From Flavobacteriaceae bacterium UBA4166 (GTDB lineage: Bacteria; Bacteroidota; Bacteroidia; Flavobacteriales; Flavobacteriaceae): 64,000 nucleotides of DNA. The position numbers and the translations under genes are program-made. The stretch covers positions 115,478 to 179,477 of the forward strand of contig DFVG01000047.1 in NCBI GenBank assembly GCA_002379985.1, in the 5' to 3' direction. This document shows positions 51,122-60,031 of this stretch, one piece after another; position 1 is the first letter of the stretch; the number at the start of each line of letters is the position of its first letter. Under the pieces are notes generated by a model. It was not told the DNA's origin. It ran no database searches and saw only the letters and a list, made by a program, of their open reading frames with translations.

Positions 51122-53377
51122 ATGGAAAACATTTACCTGATTATGCTTATAGCCCTTGCCGTATTGGCTATAGCTGACTTGGTAGTTGGGGTGAGTAATG
51201 ACGCGGTTAATTTTTTGAATTCGGCCATTGGTTCTAAAGCCGTTACGTTTAGAACTATCATGATTGTTGCCAGCATAGGTATTGCCTTCGGAGCGCTTTC
51301 CTCTAGTGGAATGATGGAGGTTGCCCGTAAAGGAATCTTTGTTCCCGGCCAATTTTATTTTGATGAGATCATGATCATTTTTATGGCGGTAATGATCACC
51401 GATATCCTGCTTTTAGACTTTTTTAATAGCTTAGGACTCCCTACATCCACTACAGTTTCGATTGTTTTCGAATTATTAGGAGCCGCCGTCTGTATGTCGG
51501 TTATCAAGATCAACAACAGCGATAACAGCATTCTAGATATTGGGAATTATATCAATTCAGACAAGGCCACGGAAATTATTCTGGGTATTCTGCTTTCTGT
51601 AGTCGTAGCCTTTACCATCGGTGCGATCGTACAGTTTATTTCTCGTTTTCTCCTCACTTTTAATTTTGAAAAAAAAGCCTCTTGGGTGGCTGCTGTTTTT
51701 GGAGGATTAGCAACCACCGCCATAGCCTATTTTATCATCATCAAAGGGTTAAAAGGTGCTGCCATTCTACCGGCCTCTTTTAATGCGTGGGCTAATGAAA
51801 ATCTTTGGCAGTTTCTTGGTGTGAACGCCATTCTTTGGACAGTCATATCTTGGATTGTGATTGCTGCTTTTAGAGTAAATATTTACAAAGTGGTCATTGT
51901 TCTGGGCACTTTCGCCTTAGCAATGGCTTTTGCAGGGAACGACCTGGTGAACTTCATTGGAGTTCCTATGGCCGCCTATCAATCCTATTTAGATTGGAGT
52001 GCTTCCGGAATTCCTGCGGAAGCCTTTAGCATGGAAAGCCTTGCGGAAAAAGTACCTACACAGCCCTTATTACTGTTACTCGCCGGATTGGTGATGGTCT
52101 TAACATTATGGTTTAGTGAAAAGGCCCGTCGTGTGGTAAAAACATCCGTAGATCTTTCCAGACAAGATCAAGTAAAAGAACGTTTTAGTCCGAATTGGCT
52201 GTCTCAAAACCTAGTACGTGGCGTTATTGCCATCAATCGTGGCCTAACCTTTGTTCTCCCTGAATCCTTTCAGAAAATGATGCAAAGGCGATTCACACTA
52301 AGTACTTCGAAGAAAATATTGGACAAGGACGCTCCTGCTTTTGACATGGTTCGTGCTGCCGTAAACCTTATGGTGGCCAGTGTGCTTATCTCGATCGCCA
52401 CCGGTATGAAATTACCGTTGTCAACCACCTATGTCACCTTTATGGTAGCGATGGGTACTTCTTTGGCTGATAGAGCTTGGGGTAGCGATAGTGCCGTCTA
52501 TCGTGTTGCCGGAGTGATCAATGTAATTGGCGGATGGTTTATGACTGCCATTACCGCTTTTACAGCAGCTGCAATTCTCGCATTTGTAATTTATAAGTTT
52601 GAAGGCATTGCCTTGCTGGTTTTATTGGGACTTGCTCTTTTCTTAATTATCAGAAACTATCGCAAGGCACAACAAAACACTCGTGAGATCAAAGAAGAGA
52701 TTCGCTTTAAGAAAGCAGAAAGTTATTCTATTCAAGGCGTGATCGAAGAAAGTTCGAACAATGTTTCAACCGTGATGCGTCGCGGTAGCAAGTTGCTTAC
52801 GAATACCTTTAAACACTTATCCAAACAAGACTTAAAAGGTCTTAAAAAAGACCGAAAATACGGAGAGAAACTCACTGATGAGATGGACGAGTTGAAAAGT
52901 CACGTGTTTTATTATATTCGAAATGTAGAAGCCGACACGGCTTCAGCAAGCACATTCTATCTCCTCATCCAAGACACGCTGGAAGATATCGTGCAATCCT
53001 TCACCTTTATCACAAAGACGAGCTACAAACATGTGAAAAACAATCACCGCGGACTCAAATTCAACCAAATTAGGGATTTGATGGAGATTGATGAGAAATT
53101 GAAAAGCTTGTTTGAAAGCATCACTGTTGAGTTTGATAATAATGCGTATGAAAACCTCCCTGCCCTAGTCGAAAAGAAGCAGGTCTTTATGGATTACCTT
53201 TCCGAAGAAATAGAGAAACAAATCAAGCGCACCAAAGACCCTGATGCAAGTGCACGAAACACAGCGTTGTACTTTAGCTTATTGTTGGAATGTAAAGACT
53301 TGGTGGAAGCTAGCACCAAACTATTAGAGCAATATTACATTGAATATTCCCGAACCAAAACTACGGGCATCCTTTAA
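51122..53377 (+). CDS. PiT family inorganic phosphate transporter fused to DUF47/PhoU-like domain
   Basis: Membrane transporter of 751 residues. The two PiT half motifs are VVGVSNDAVNFLNSAIG (near residue 25) and MAFAGNDLVNFIGVPMA (near residue 275). About ten to twelve TMs extend to residue 515. The C-terminal 220 residues form a helical DUF47/PhoU-like domain (LKGLKKDRKYGEKLTDEMDE, with FITKTSYKHVKNNHRGLK), which in other organisms is a separate Pit accessory protein. Fusion of the two is usual in Bacteroidota. The upstream PHO-box-like repeat suggests phosphate-dependent expression. Confidence 0.93.
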   Translation: MENIYLIMLIALAVLAIADLVVGVSNDAVNFLNSAIGSKAVTFRTIMIVASIGIAFGALSSSGMMEVARKGIFVPGQFYFDEIMIIFMAVMITDILLLDFFNSLGLPTSTTVSIVFELLGAAVCMSVIKINNSDNSILDIGNYINSDKATEIILGILLSVVVAFTIGAIVQFISRFLLTFNFEKKASWVAAVFGGLATTAIAYFIIIKGLKGAAILPASFNAWANENLWQFLGVNAILWTVISWIVIAAFRVNIYKVVIVLGTFALAMAFAGNDLVNFIGVPMAAYQSYLDWSASGIPAEAFSMESLAEKVPTQPLLLLLAGLVMVLTLWFSEKARRVVKTSVDLSRQDQVKERFSPNWLSQNLVRGVIAINRGLTFVLPESFQKMMQRRFTLSTSKKILDKDAPAFDMVRAAVNLMVASVLISIATGMKLPLSTTYVTFMVAMGTSLADRAWGSDSAVYRVAGVINVIGGWFMTAITAFTAAAILAFVIYKFEGIALLVLLGLALFLIIRNYRKAQQNTREIKEEIRFKKAESYSIQGVIEESSNNVSTVMRRGSKLLTNTFKHLSKQDLKGLKKDRKYGEKLTDEMDELKSHVFYYIRNVEADTASASTFYLLIQDTLEDIVQSFTFITKTSYKHVKNNHRGLKFNQIRDLMEIDEKLKSLFESITVEFDNNAYENLPALVEKKQVFMDYLSEEIEKQIKRTKDPDASARNTALYFSLLLECKDLVEASTKLLEQYYIEYSRTKTTGIL

Positions 53378-53387
53378 ATTGATATTC

Positions 53388-54176
53388 TTAAAATATCAAA
53401 TCCTCGTAAAAAAAAGTGCTATCAAAATAGTAATAGTCTAAAGAGACGACAATCAAGTTGTGGATAAAATGAATAATCATTCCTAACCAAAGTGTCTTAA
53501 AACGAAAGCGAAGGTACCCTAACGCCATTCCGAAGGGAAATATCCAAAGCATTGACACAAAAGAAAAGTGAACCAACGCAAACAAGACGGCCGTGGCAAT
53601 AATGGTAACGGTTGGATTTAAAAGTAATCTCAACTGATTAAACAGAAACCCTCGAAACGCTAGCTCTTCAAAAATTGGAGGAATAAGCACATAAAAGATC
53701 ATCGCCCAAAGAACCGGATTTTCGTAGGTAAAATATTCCCAAAACACGTTATTGTCTTCCACTTCAAGAAATGAATTTATAACGTCCATCCCGTAATAAA
53801 CTGAAAAGCCAGTAACTATTGGAAACAGTATCGATATGCCCCACGCCCAAAGAGGCACTCCCTGCGCAGTAAACAAGGCGAGGATCCTCTTCCAATCCAT
53901 AAGACAAAAAATGATGGTACTGAGGATAAAAATACCTTCAACCCACAATTCGCGGGTAAGGGTGATTTCCTCTTCATAAATAAAAAAAGAAACAATAGTG
54001 TGAAGTAAAAAAAAGGCATAAAAAGCAACGATCAAATAGACCACTCGCCTTTCTTTACCTACTTTTTCAGGAACCAATGGCATTCCACAGTGACCACAAA
54101 ATTTATCGTTGTCACTCATAGTGGCATTGCAATGACTACAATACAATGTCTTGTTATCTAATTCTTCTAAGTTCAA
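53388..54176 (-). CDS. CPBP family intramembrane metalloprotease with N-terminal zinc ribbon
   Basis: A 262-residue protein. An N-terminal zinc ribbon (CSHC...CGHC, residues 13-33) precedes a multi-TM domain. The CPBP/Abi signatures are PIFEELAFRGFLF (EExxxR), the LFALVHFSF histidine motif and IIHFIHN near the C-terminus, so the glutamyl/metallo-protease site looks complete. Translation probably starts at TTG (complement of 54174-54176), overlapping the upstream zinc-ribbon gene by 23 bases. Relatives process prenylated or other membrane proteins; the substrate here is unknown. Confidence 0.85.
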   Translation of the reverse strand: MNLEELDNKTLYCSHCNATMSDNDKFCGHCGMPLVPEKVGKERRVVYLIVAFYAFFLLHTIVSFFIYEEEITLTRELWVEGIFILSTIIFCLMDWKRILALFTAQGVPLWAWGISILFPIVTGFSVYYGMDVINSFLEVEDNNVFWEYFTYENPVLWAMIFYVLIPPIFEELAFRGFLFNQLRLLLNPTVTIIATAVLFALVHFSFVSMLWIFPFGMALGYLRFRFKTLWLGMIIHFIHNLIVVSLDYYYFDSTFFYEDLIF

Positions 54177-54645
54177 TTGCTGAATGGATGCCTCTAATTA
54201 AAAAGATGACAACGATCACCTTTAGAATAATTCCTTTGTACATAGATTCGGGTTCCACAAGTGCATTGATAACAATCACGGTACCATACACCATCAATCC
54301 AAGTATCAATGCAATTAAAGGTTTTTTTTGTGACCAAAACCCCAACACTAAGTATGTCAAACATAAAATACCATTACTGATAAAAATATCTGTTGTAGCA
54401 TTACCAAAATACATAATGATGGAATGAAGGAATGTGATCCCGGCAACCACATAAAGAAGCGTTCGCGCATTCTTTATCACTTTGGGTGCATCTTTAACTT
54501 TCTGTGCTTTCATGATCCGCTCCGAGTGAAACCTTGACTTTTCACCTGCCGTACCTCCTTGCGGATATCCACATTGTGTACAATATTTTTGAACGTCAAG
54601 GAGCGGGGTTTCACAATGTTGGCAAAGTAGCGTAGCCGTTTCCAT
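54154..54645 (-). CDS. Zinc-ribbon membrane protein
   Basis: A 163-residue protein: N-terminal zinc ribbon (CQHC...CTQC, residues 8-26), a basic linker, then about four TMs (residues 62-80, 87-104, 108-128 and 135-152). It overlaps the CPBP protease gene by 23 bases, and both proteins start with the same kind of ribbon, so they probably work together or recognise a common partner. No enzymatic motif was seen. Confidence 0.75.
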   Translation of the reverse strand: METATLLCQHCETPLLDVQKYCTQCGYPQGGTAGEKSRFHSERIMKAQKVKDAPKVIKNARTLLYVVAGITFLHSIIMYFGNATTDIFISNGILCLTYLVLGFWSQKKPLIALILGLMVYGTVIVINALVEPESMYKGIILKVIVVIFLIRGIHSAIELRRIR

Positions 54646-54694
54646 AAGTACTTGGGATTAAGAGCGACAAAATAGTACAATTTATGAGTATCAC

Positions 54695-54726
54695 AAAAAA
54701 AAGGAAAGCCATTACAGCTTTCCTTT
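54695..54726 (-). terminator. Terminator of nrdA
   Basis: Inverted repeat AAAGGAAAGC (54700-54709) and GCTTTCCTTT (54717-54726). On the minus strand it runs into eight Ts. Confidence 0.85.
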
Positions 54727-54760
54727 ATCAACACTTAAATGGAGGTTCTCTTTCGAGAAC

Positions 54761-57181
54761 TTAAGAACCGCACATCAAACAATCTTCATCATCTTCAGCC
54801 TCACGAGATTGCGCTAACAAATCTCGTAATTCTTGTGCGGTTAAAGGTTTATCCCCGGCATTGGTCGCAGCAACTTGCGTTTCGGCGGCTTCCGGAACCG
54901 GTTGTTGTTTCTTCTTACTTTTTAAGGTGAACTTAATGGCATCTACGGCACTCTTTGTACGCAGATAGTACATCCCTGTTTTGAGTCCGCTCTTCCAAGC
55001 GTAAAAATGCATGGACGTAAGTTTTGCATAGTTCGCGTCTTCCATAAATAGATTCAGCGACTGCGATTGATCAATAAAATAGCCTCGATGCCGCGACATA
55101 TCAATAATATCTTTCATACTCAACTCCCAAACGGTTTTGTACAGTTCTTTTAATTCCTGCGGAATCACATCGATATGCTGAATAGAACCATTGGCTCGCA
55201 TGATCTCCTCTTTTAAATCATCATTCCAAAGGCCAAGATTTACGAGGTCTTCCAAAAGGTGCTTATTGACCACAATAAACTCTCCGGAAAGAACCCGGCG
55301 CGTATAGATATTAGAAGTATATGGTTCGAAGGCTTCATTGTTACCTAAAATTTGAGAAGTAGATGCGGTAGGCATTGGCGCGACCAAAAGCGAATTCCGA
55401 ACGCCGTGCTTCTTTACTTTTGCGCGAAGTTTTTCCCAATCCCAGCGCCCGCTCAATTCGCTGTCTTCAATCCCCCAGAGGTTATGCTGAAACTGTCCTT
55501 TGGAAATCGGAGAGCCCTCGTAAGAGTCGTAAGCTCCGTCTTCTTTCGCTTCTTCCATCGAAGCTGAAATGGCCGCATAGTACAAGGTTTCAAAAATATC
55601 TTGATTTAACTGTTTAGCCTCATCACTGGTGAACGGCATTCGCAATTTGATAAACGTATCGGCTAATCCTTGTACTCCGAGTCCGACAGGTCTATGACGG
55701 AAATTAGAATTTGCCGCTTCCTTTACGGGATAGAAGTTTCTATCGATCACACGGTTGAGGTTCTTCGTAACACGTTTTGTTACATTAAATAATTCTTTAT
55801 GATCAAACGCTCCATCTTTAATGAACATTGGCAATGCGATGGAAGCCAAGTTACATACCGCTACCTCATCCGGAGCGGTATACTCTAGAATTTCAGTACA
55901 TAAGTTGGAGGAGCGAATGGTACCCAAATTCTGTTGATTGCTTTTACGATTCGCCGAATCTTTATACAACATATAAGGCGTTCCGGTTTCAATTTGAGAC
56001 TCTAGAATCTTCTCCCATAATTCTCTGGCTTTGATCGTTTTTCTTCCTTTGTCTTCAGCTTCGTACTTCGCATAGAGCGTTTCAAATTCATCACCGTGAC
56101 AATCAAATAATCCGGGACATTCATTGGGACACATAAGGGTCCAATCGCCATCCTCCTGAACGCGCTTCATAAATAAATCTGGGATCCACATAGCGTAGAA
56201 GAGGTCACGCGCCCGCATTTCTTCTTTACCGTGATTCTTTTTCAGATCTAGAAAATCAAAAATATCAGCATGCCATGGCTCTACGTAAATAGCGAAAGAA
56301 CCTTTGCGTTTTCCACCTCCTTGATCCACATAGCGAGCCGTATCATTGAACACACGAAGCATAGGCACAATACCGTTGGAAGTTCCGTTGGTGCCCGCAA
56401 TGTAAGAGCCGGTAGCACGAATGTTGTGAATAGACAAGCCAATTCCTCCAGCCGACTGTGAAATCTTTGCCGTTTGCTTCAGCGTATCGTAAATACCGTC
56501 GATACTGTCTTCCTTCATCGTTAACAGGAAGCAAGAGGACATTTGTGGTTTTGGTGTTCCGCTATTGAAGAGGGTAGGCGTAGCATGGGTGAAATATTTC
56601 TTCGACATCAACTCGTACGTTTCCTTCACCGCTTTCAGATCGTCTAAATGGATGCCTACGGAAACCCGCATCAGCATGTGTTGCGGACGCTCGACGATTT
56701 CGCCATTCAGTTTTAGTAAATACGAACGCTCTAAGGTTTTAAAACCGAAATAATCGTATCCGAAATCGCGATTATAGATAATTGTAGAATCTAATTCTTC
56801 GGCGTTTTCCTGAATGATCTGATAGACCTCATCACTAAGCAATGGTGCTTTTTTTCCCGTACGCGGATTGACATACTCGTACAAGTCGGTCATCACTTCC
56901 GAAAAGGTCTTCTTTGTGTTTTTATGTAGGTTAGAAACCGAGATACGCGCGGCCAGACGTGCATAATCCGGGTGTGAGACAGTCATAGTGGCAGCAATTT
57001 CCGCCGCTAAATTATCCAATTCGCTAGTGGTCACGCCATCATACAAGCCTTCGATCACTCGAAGCGCTACTTTTACTGGATCCACCAATTCATTGAGTCC
57101 GTAGCACAATTTACGCACTCTCGCCGTGATCTTGTCGAACATTACAGGTTCTTTCCGGCCGTCTCTTTTAATTACATTCAT
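54761..57181 (-). CDS. nrdA: Ribonucleoside-diphosphate reductase, alpha subunit (class I)
   Basis: Catalytic subunit of 806 residues. An N-terminal ATP-cone (about residues 1-90; MNVIKRDGRKEPVMFDKI) gives allosteric activity control. The barrel holds the expected residues: cysteine in MSSCFLL, the radical-site NLCTEILEY (Asn-x-Cys-x-Glu) and the partner cysteine in VAVCNLASIAL. The C-terminal mobile tail ends CLMCGS, the redox pair for thioredoxin/glutaredoxin. It lies 115 bases downstream of nrdB; the order nrdB-nrdA is the reverse of E. coli. Confidence 0.96.
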   Translation of the reverse strand: MNVIKRDGRKEPVMFDKITARVRKLCYGLNELVDPVKVALRVIEGLYDGVTTSELDNLAAEIAATMTVSHPDYARLAARISVSNLHKNTKKTFSEVMTDLYEYVNPRTGKKAPLLSDEVYQIIQENAEELDSTIIYNRDFGYDYFGFKTLERSYLLKLNGEIVERPQHMLMRVSVGIHLDDLKAVKETYELMSKKYFTHATPTLFNSGTPKPQMSSCFLLTMKEDSIDGIYDTLKQTAKISQSAGGIGLSIHNIRATGSYIAGTNGTSNGIVPMLRVFNDTARYVDQGGGKRKGSFAIYVEPWHADIFDFLDLKKNHGKEEMRARDLFYAMWIPDLFMKRVQEDGDWTLMCPNECPGLFDCHGDEFETLYAKYEAEDKGRKTIKARELWEKILESQIETGTPYMLYKDSANRKSNQQNLGTIRSSNLCTEILEYTAPDEVAVCNLASIALPMFIKDGAFDHKELFNVTKRVTKNLNRVIDRNFYPVKEAANSNFRHRPVGLGVQGLADTFIKLRMPFTSDEAKQLNQDIFETLYYAAISASMEEAKEDGAYDSYEGSPISKGQFQHNLWGIEDSELSGRWDWEKLRAKVKKHGVRNSLLVAPMPTASTSQILGNNEAFEPYTSNIYTRRVLSGEFIVVNKHLLEDLVNLGLWNDDLKEEIMRANGSIQHIDVIPQELKELYKTVWELSMKDIIDMSRHRGYFIDQSQSLNLFMEDANYAKLTSMHFYAWKSGLKTGMYYLRTKSAVDAIKFTLKSKKKQQPVPEAAETQVAATNAGDKPLTAQELRDLLAQSREAEDDEDCLMCGS

Positions 57182-57296
57182 AGTTCTTTGTCCTTAGCTT
57201 TGTTAAACAATTAGAGATGCGTTTCCTAGTGTCACAGGGTCTCTGTCACATGGTAAACCGATTGTCATTGCGCCTATGGTGGGGAACCATCGCACT

Positions 57297-58274
57297 TTAG
57301 AAGTCGGCGTCGAAACTAATCTTATTCGAATCTTTGTCTTTATTGGTCACACCGGCCTTTTGATATTCTGAAACGCGTTTCTCAAAGAAGTTCGTCTTTC
57401 CTTGTAGGGATATCATATCCATAAAGTCGAATGGATTACTGGCGTTATATTCTTTTTCGCATTCCAATTCTACCAAGAGGCGGTCTGTTACAAACTCGAG
57501 GTATTGCGTCATCAGTTTGGCGTTCATCCCGATGAGGCTTACCGGAAGCGATTCGGTAATGAATTCACGTTCTATTGTTAACGCGTCTACGATGATTTCG
57601 CGAATGCGTTCTTTGGAAACTTTATGAACGAGGTGATTGTTGTGAAGGTGTACGGCAAAGTCGCAATGCACCCCTTCATCTCGAGAGATCAATTCGTTTG
57701 AGAACGTAAGACCCGGCATGAGACCTCGTTTTTTCAACCAAAAGATGGAACAGAACGCCCCGGAAAAGAAAATACCTTCTACTGCAGCAAAAGCTATGAG
57801 TCGTTCTGCAAAGCTTGGACTCTCGATCCACTTTAGTGCCCAATCTGCCTTCTTCTTAATGGCAGGAAAGTTCTCTATAGCTTTGAAGAGCTTGTCTTTC
57901 TCGACATCATTTTTCACGTAGGTGTCGATCAACAGCGAGTAGGTTTCGCTATGGATGTTCTCCATCATGATCTGGAAACCGTAAAAGAACTTTGCTTCAG
58001 AGTATTGTACCTCATTCACAAAGTTCTCGGCTAGGTTTTCGTTCACGATACCGTCACTGGCGGCAAAAAAGGCAAGGATGTGCTTAATGAAGTAGCGCTC
58101 ATCATCGTTAAGTTTATTGTTCCAGTCGGAAAGATCCTGATGTAGATCAATTTCTTCCGCCGTCCAAAAACTTGCTTCACTCTTCTTATACCAATCCCAA
58201 ATATCATGGTGTTGGATCGGAAAAATGACAAATCGATCTTTGTTTTCTTGCAATATGGGCTCTACTTCACTCAT
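57297..58274 (-). CDS. nrdB: Ribonucleoside-diphosphate reductase, beta subunit (class I)
   Basis: Radical-generating subunit, 325 residues. Metal ligands and surroundings are visible: FWTAEEIDL (Asp43), MMENIHSE (Glu105 and His108), FAAVEGIFFSG and SRDEGVHCDFA. The likely radical tyrosine is Tyr98 in FFYGFQ, the arrangement seen in eukaryote-like class Ia R2 proteins. The C-terminus, which docks to NrdA, is acidic and ends SFDADF. The 387-base upstream region contains candidate DnaA-box-like repeats and a long inverted repeat. Confidence 0.95.
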   Translation of the reverse strand: MSEVEPILQENKDRFVIFPIQHHDIWDWYKKSEASFWTAEEIDLHQDLSDWNNKLNDDERYFIKHILAFFAASDGIVNENLAENFVNEVQYSEAKFFYGFQIMMENIHSETYSLLIDTYVKNDVEKDKLFKAIENFPAIKKKADWALKWIESPSFAERLIAFAAVEGIFFSGAFCSIFWLKKRGLMPGLTFSNELISRDEGVHCDFAVHLHNNHLVHKVSKERIREIIVDALTIEREFITESLPVSLIGMNAKLMTQYLEFVTDRLLVELECEKEYNASNPFDFMDMISLQGKTNFFEKRVSEYQKAGVTNKDKDSNKISFDADF

Positions 58275-58661
58275 GTCCTTCGTTTTTATAAATCCTTAAA
58301 AAATCTCGTTACTAGGGACTAACAAATATGGAAAAAAATGAGCCGAAAATCGGTTATCTCCGTAATCGGTTGTCAACAAAGTTTTTAACAGCAGCGCATA
58401 TTACTGTTCCTGTTTTTTTGTTAAAAACAGTGTCTATTTATTTGTTTATCAATACATTAAAACCAATAAGGCAGTTATCAACAAACACAAAGGTGACAAA
58501 GAAAACTAAGCCACTAGAGGTATGTTACCTGTAAGCGACCTTACTTGTAGTATGGCCTTAGATCTGTTCTTCGAAGCAGAAAAAAGAATCTTTGAAGTTC
58601 ATAATTTTTTACATCTATCAATTCCCCATGGAGCCCAATTGTCTTTCGGGAAAAGAGAGAA
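58275..58661. other. Upstream region of nrdB: DnaA-box-like repeats and an inverted repeat
   Basis: No gene seen. Candidate -7 for nrdB: minus strand CATATTTG (58323-58330), one mismatch. Two near-identical repeats, GTTGTCAACAAA (58369-58380) and GTTATCAACAAA (58474-58485), contain nine-mers close to the DnaA box TTATCCACA. A perfect 10-base inverted repeat is formed by GTTTTTAACA (58381-58390) and TGTTAAAAAC (58419-58428). Bases 58490-58661 show nothing further. Confidence 0.4.
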
Positions 58662-59264
58662 TTATGATCCCAAATCATCCATATCTAGATCGTCAATTGC
58701 CTTCCAGGTTTCGTCGAGGTCCATATTGGTACCACTGGCCTTTACATAAAAACGATCATTGTAAAAAAGTTGGATTTCGCTGGCGTTGTTGTTTTTTCGA
58801 TACTCTTCAATTGCTTTCATGCCGTCCCGTTTTGTCGTACGACGCATTCTTGATTCATCTTCTTCCTCAAAATCTTGAGAAAACATCAAACGCATCCCGG
58901 CGGTAGCAGCTGCTCCGGTTTGTCCGGCCCCGTCGATGATCTGCACTCTAAATTTTTTAGATTTTGATTCGTCTGTATACGTCCCTTCAATCGTCGCAAT
59001 TTGCATGTACGAACCTTGCCCGGCCTTATATCCTGTTCGGGTTAATCCGGAAAGTTCCTCAGGCAGCCATTCTTTAAAGGCTTCATTGGTAAGCGGTTCT
59101 TTTTCTTGCAGTTTTTTGATATCATCCTGCATATTGTTCAGCTCCTTAACAGCCTTCGTAGTATTAGAAACGTTTTGCTTTGTCTCTTTGATTTTCTTTG
59201 AAACAGGGTTATCACATCCTACGGCAACAACCATAGCAAGGGCTAGGATCCATGAATATTTCAT
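58662..59264 (-). CDS. Lipoprotein of unknown function
   Basis: Predicted 200-residue lipoprotein. The ATG complementary to 59262-59264 starts MKYSWILALAMVVAVGC, a compact signal peptide with lipobox VAVGC. A helical Lys/Asn/Gln-rich segment follows (residues about 22-55, possibly coiled coil). The mixed domain after it includes LPEELSGLTRTGYKAGQGSY and ends in acidic residues (WKAIDDLDMDDLGS). A candidate -7 (TATCTTTA) lies at 59297-59304. No family was recognised. Confidence 0.7.
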   Translation of the reverse strand: MKYSWILALAMVVAVGCDNPVSKKIKETKQNVSNTTKAVKELNNMQDDIKKLQEKEPLTNEAFKEWLPEELSGLTRTGYKAGQGSYMQIATIEGTYTDESKSKKFRVQIIDGAGQTGAAATAGMRLMFSQDFEEEDESRMRRTTKRDGMKAIEEYRKNNNASEIQLFYNDRFYVKASGTNMDLDETWKAIDDLDMDDLGS

Positions 59265-59345
59265 AATGAAAAGGTTTATGGTTAATGGCAGTAAGGTAAA
59301 GATAATCAGAAAGGTACACAATGCCCCGAATGGGTAATCTGCGTC

Positions 59346-59912
59346 TTAGGAGTAATTTTCTGCTACTTTTTCCAGTTGGGAGTACCAATGGGGGCCAAAT
59401 TTTCGAACCAAGGCTTCTTTTACAAACTTGTATACCGGAACTTTCAATTCTTTCCCTAGCACACAAGCGTCATCGCAAATAGGCCATCGATGATAATTGA
59501 CGGCGGAAAATTCACTGTATTCCTGAATGCGCACCGGATACAAATGACAAGAAATTGGTTTTTTGAAATTGGTCACCCCCGCATTATAGGCTTGTTCAAT
59601 TCCACAGGCGGCAATTCCATCTTCCGAAAAGGTTACATAGGCACACTCGGCGCCATTTACCAAGGGGGTTTCTAATTCATCAAGCGGTGAAACAATATGG
59701 GTTCCTTGGGCCTCAATGGCAGCAATGCCCTCCGGACGTAAAAAGTCTTTGATCTTTGGGTAGGTTTCGGCTAACAGCGTGACCTCTTCTTCCGTAACCG
59801 GTGCTCCCGCTTCGCCTTCTACACAACACGCCCCTTTGCATGCATTGAGATTACACACAAAATCTTTTTCTAAAACATCTTCAGAAACGATCGCTTTGCC
59901 TAATTGAAACAT
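59346..59912 (-). CDS. DUF3109 family cysteine-rich protein
   Basis: A 188-residue cytoplasmic protein with a cysteine cluster at the N-terminus (FVCNLNACKGACCVEGEAG; Cys20, Cys25, Cys29, Cys30) and more cysteines later (ECAYV, AACGIEQ, PISCHLYP and PICDDACVLG). The pattern matches DUF3109, related to the YkgJ/UPF0153 type, and suggests zinc or iron-sulfur binding. Function is not established. The start codon lies exactly four bases after a perfect -7 element, so a leaderless mRNA is predicted. Confidence 0.85.
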   Translation of the reverse strand: MFQLGKAIVSEDVLEKDFVCNLNACKGACCVEGEAGAPVTEEEVTLLAETYPKIKDFLRPEGIAAIEAQGTHIVSPLDELETPLVNGAECAYVTFSEDGIAACGIEQAYNAGVTNFKKPISCHLYPVRIQEYSEFSAVNYHRWPICDDACVLGKELKVPVYKFVKEALVRKFGPHWYSQLEKVAENYS

Positions 59913-59916
59913 GCGG

Positions 59917-59924
59917 CAAAGATA
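59917..59924 (-). promoter_or_regulatory. -7 element four bases from the DUF3109 start (leaderless)
   Basis: Minus strand TATCTTTG, then CCGC, then the ATG at 59912. Perfect consensus and the same spacing as dxs, tatD, tadA and the barrel gene. Confidence 0.65.
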
Positions 59925-60001
59925 TTATTTTCACGTCTTCCTATGGCTTCTCTTTGATTTTTAATTTGAAGTTTCACCGCAAAAATCCTATTGGTATTTC
60001 C

Positions 60002-60009
60002 TACCTTTG
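60002..60009 (+). promoter_or_regulatory. -7 element of the marC-like gene
   Basis: TACCTTTG, a perfect TAnnTTTG, 22 bases before the ATG at 60032. Confidence 0.55.
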
Positions 60010-60031
60010 CATTTTGAAATGAAGCCATCTT

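Noticed and set aside
58369..58485. Possible chromosomal origin
   Set aside because: Only two or three DnaA-box-like sites and no dnaA, dnaN or gidA nearby; control of nrdB is the simpler reading.
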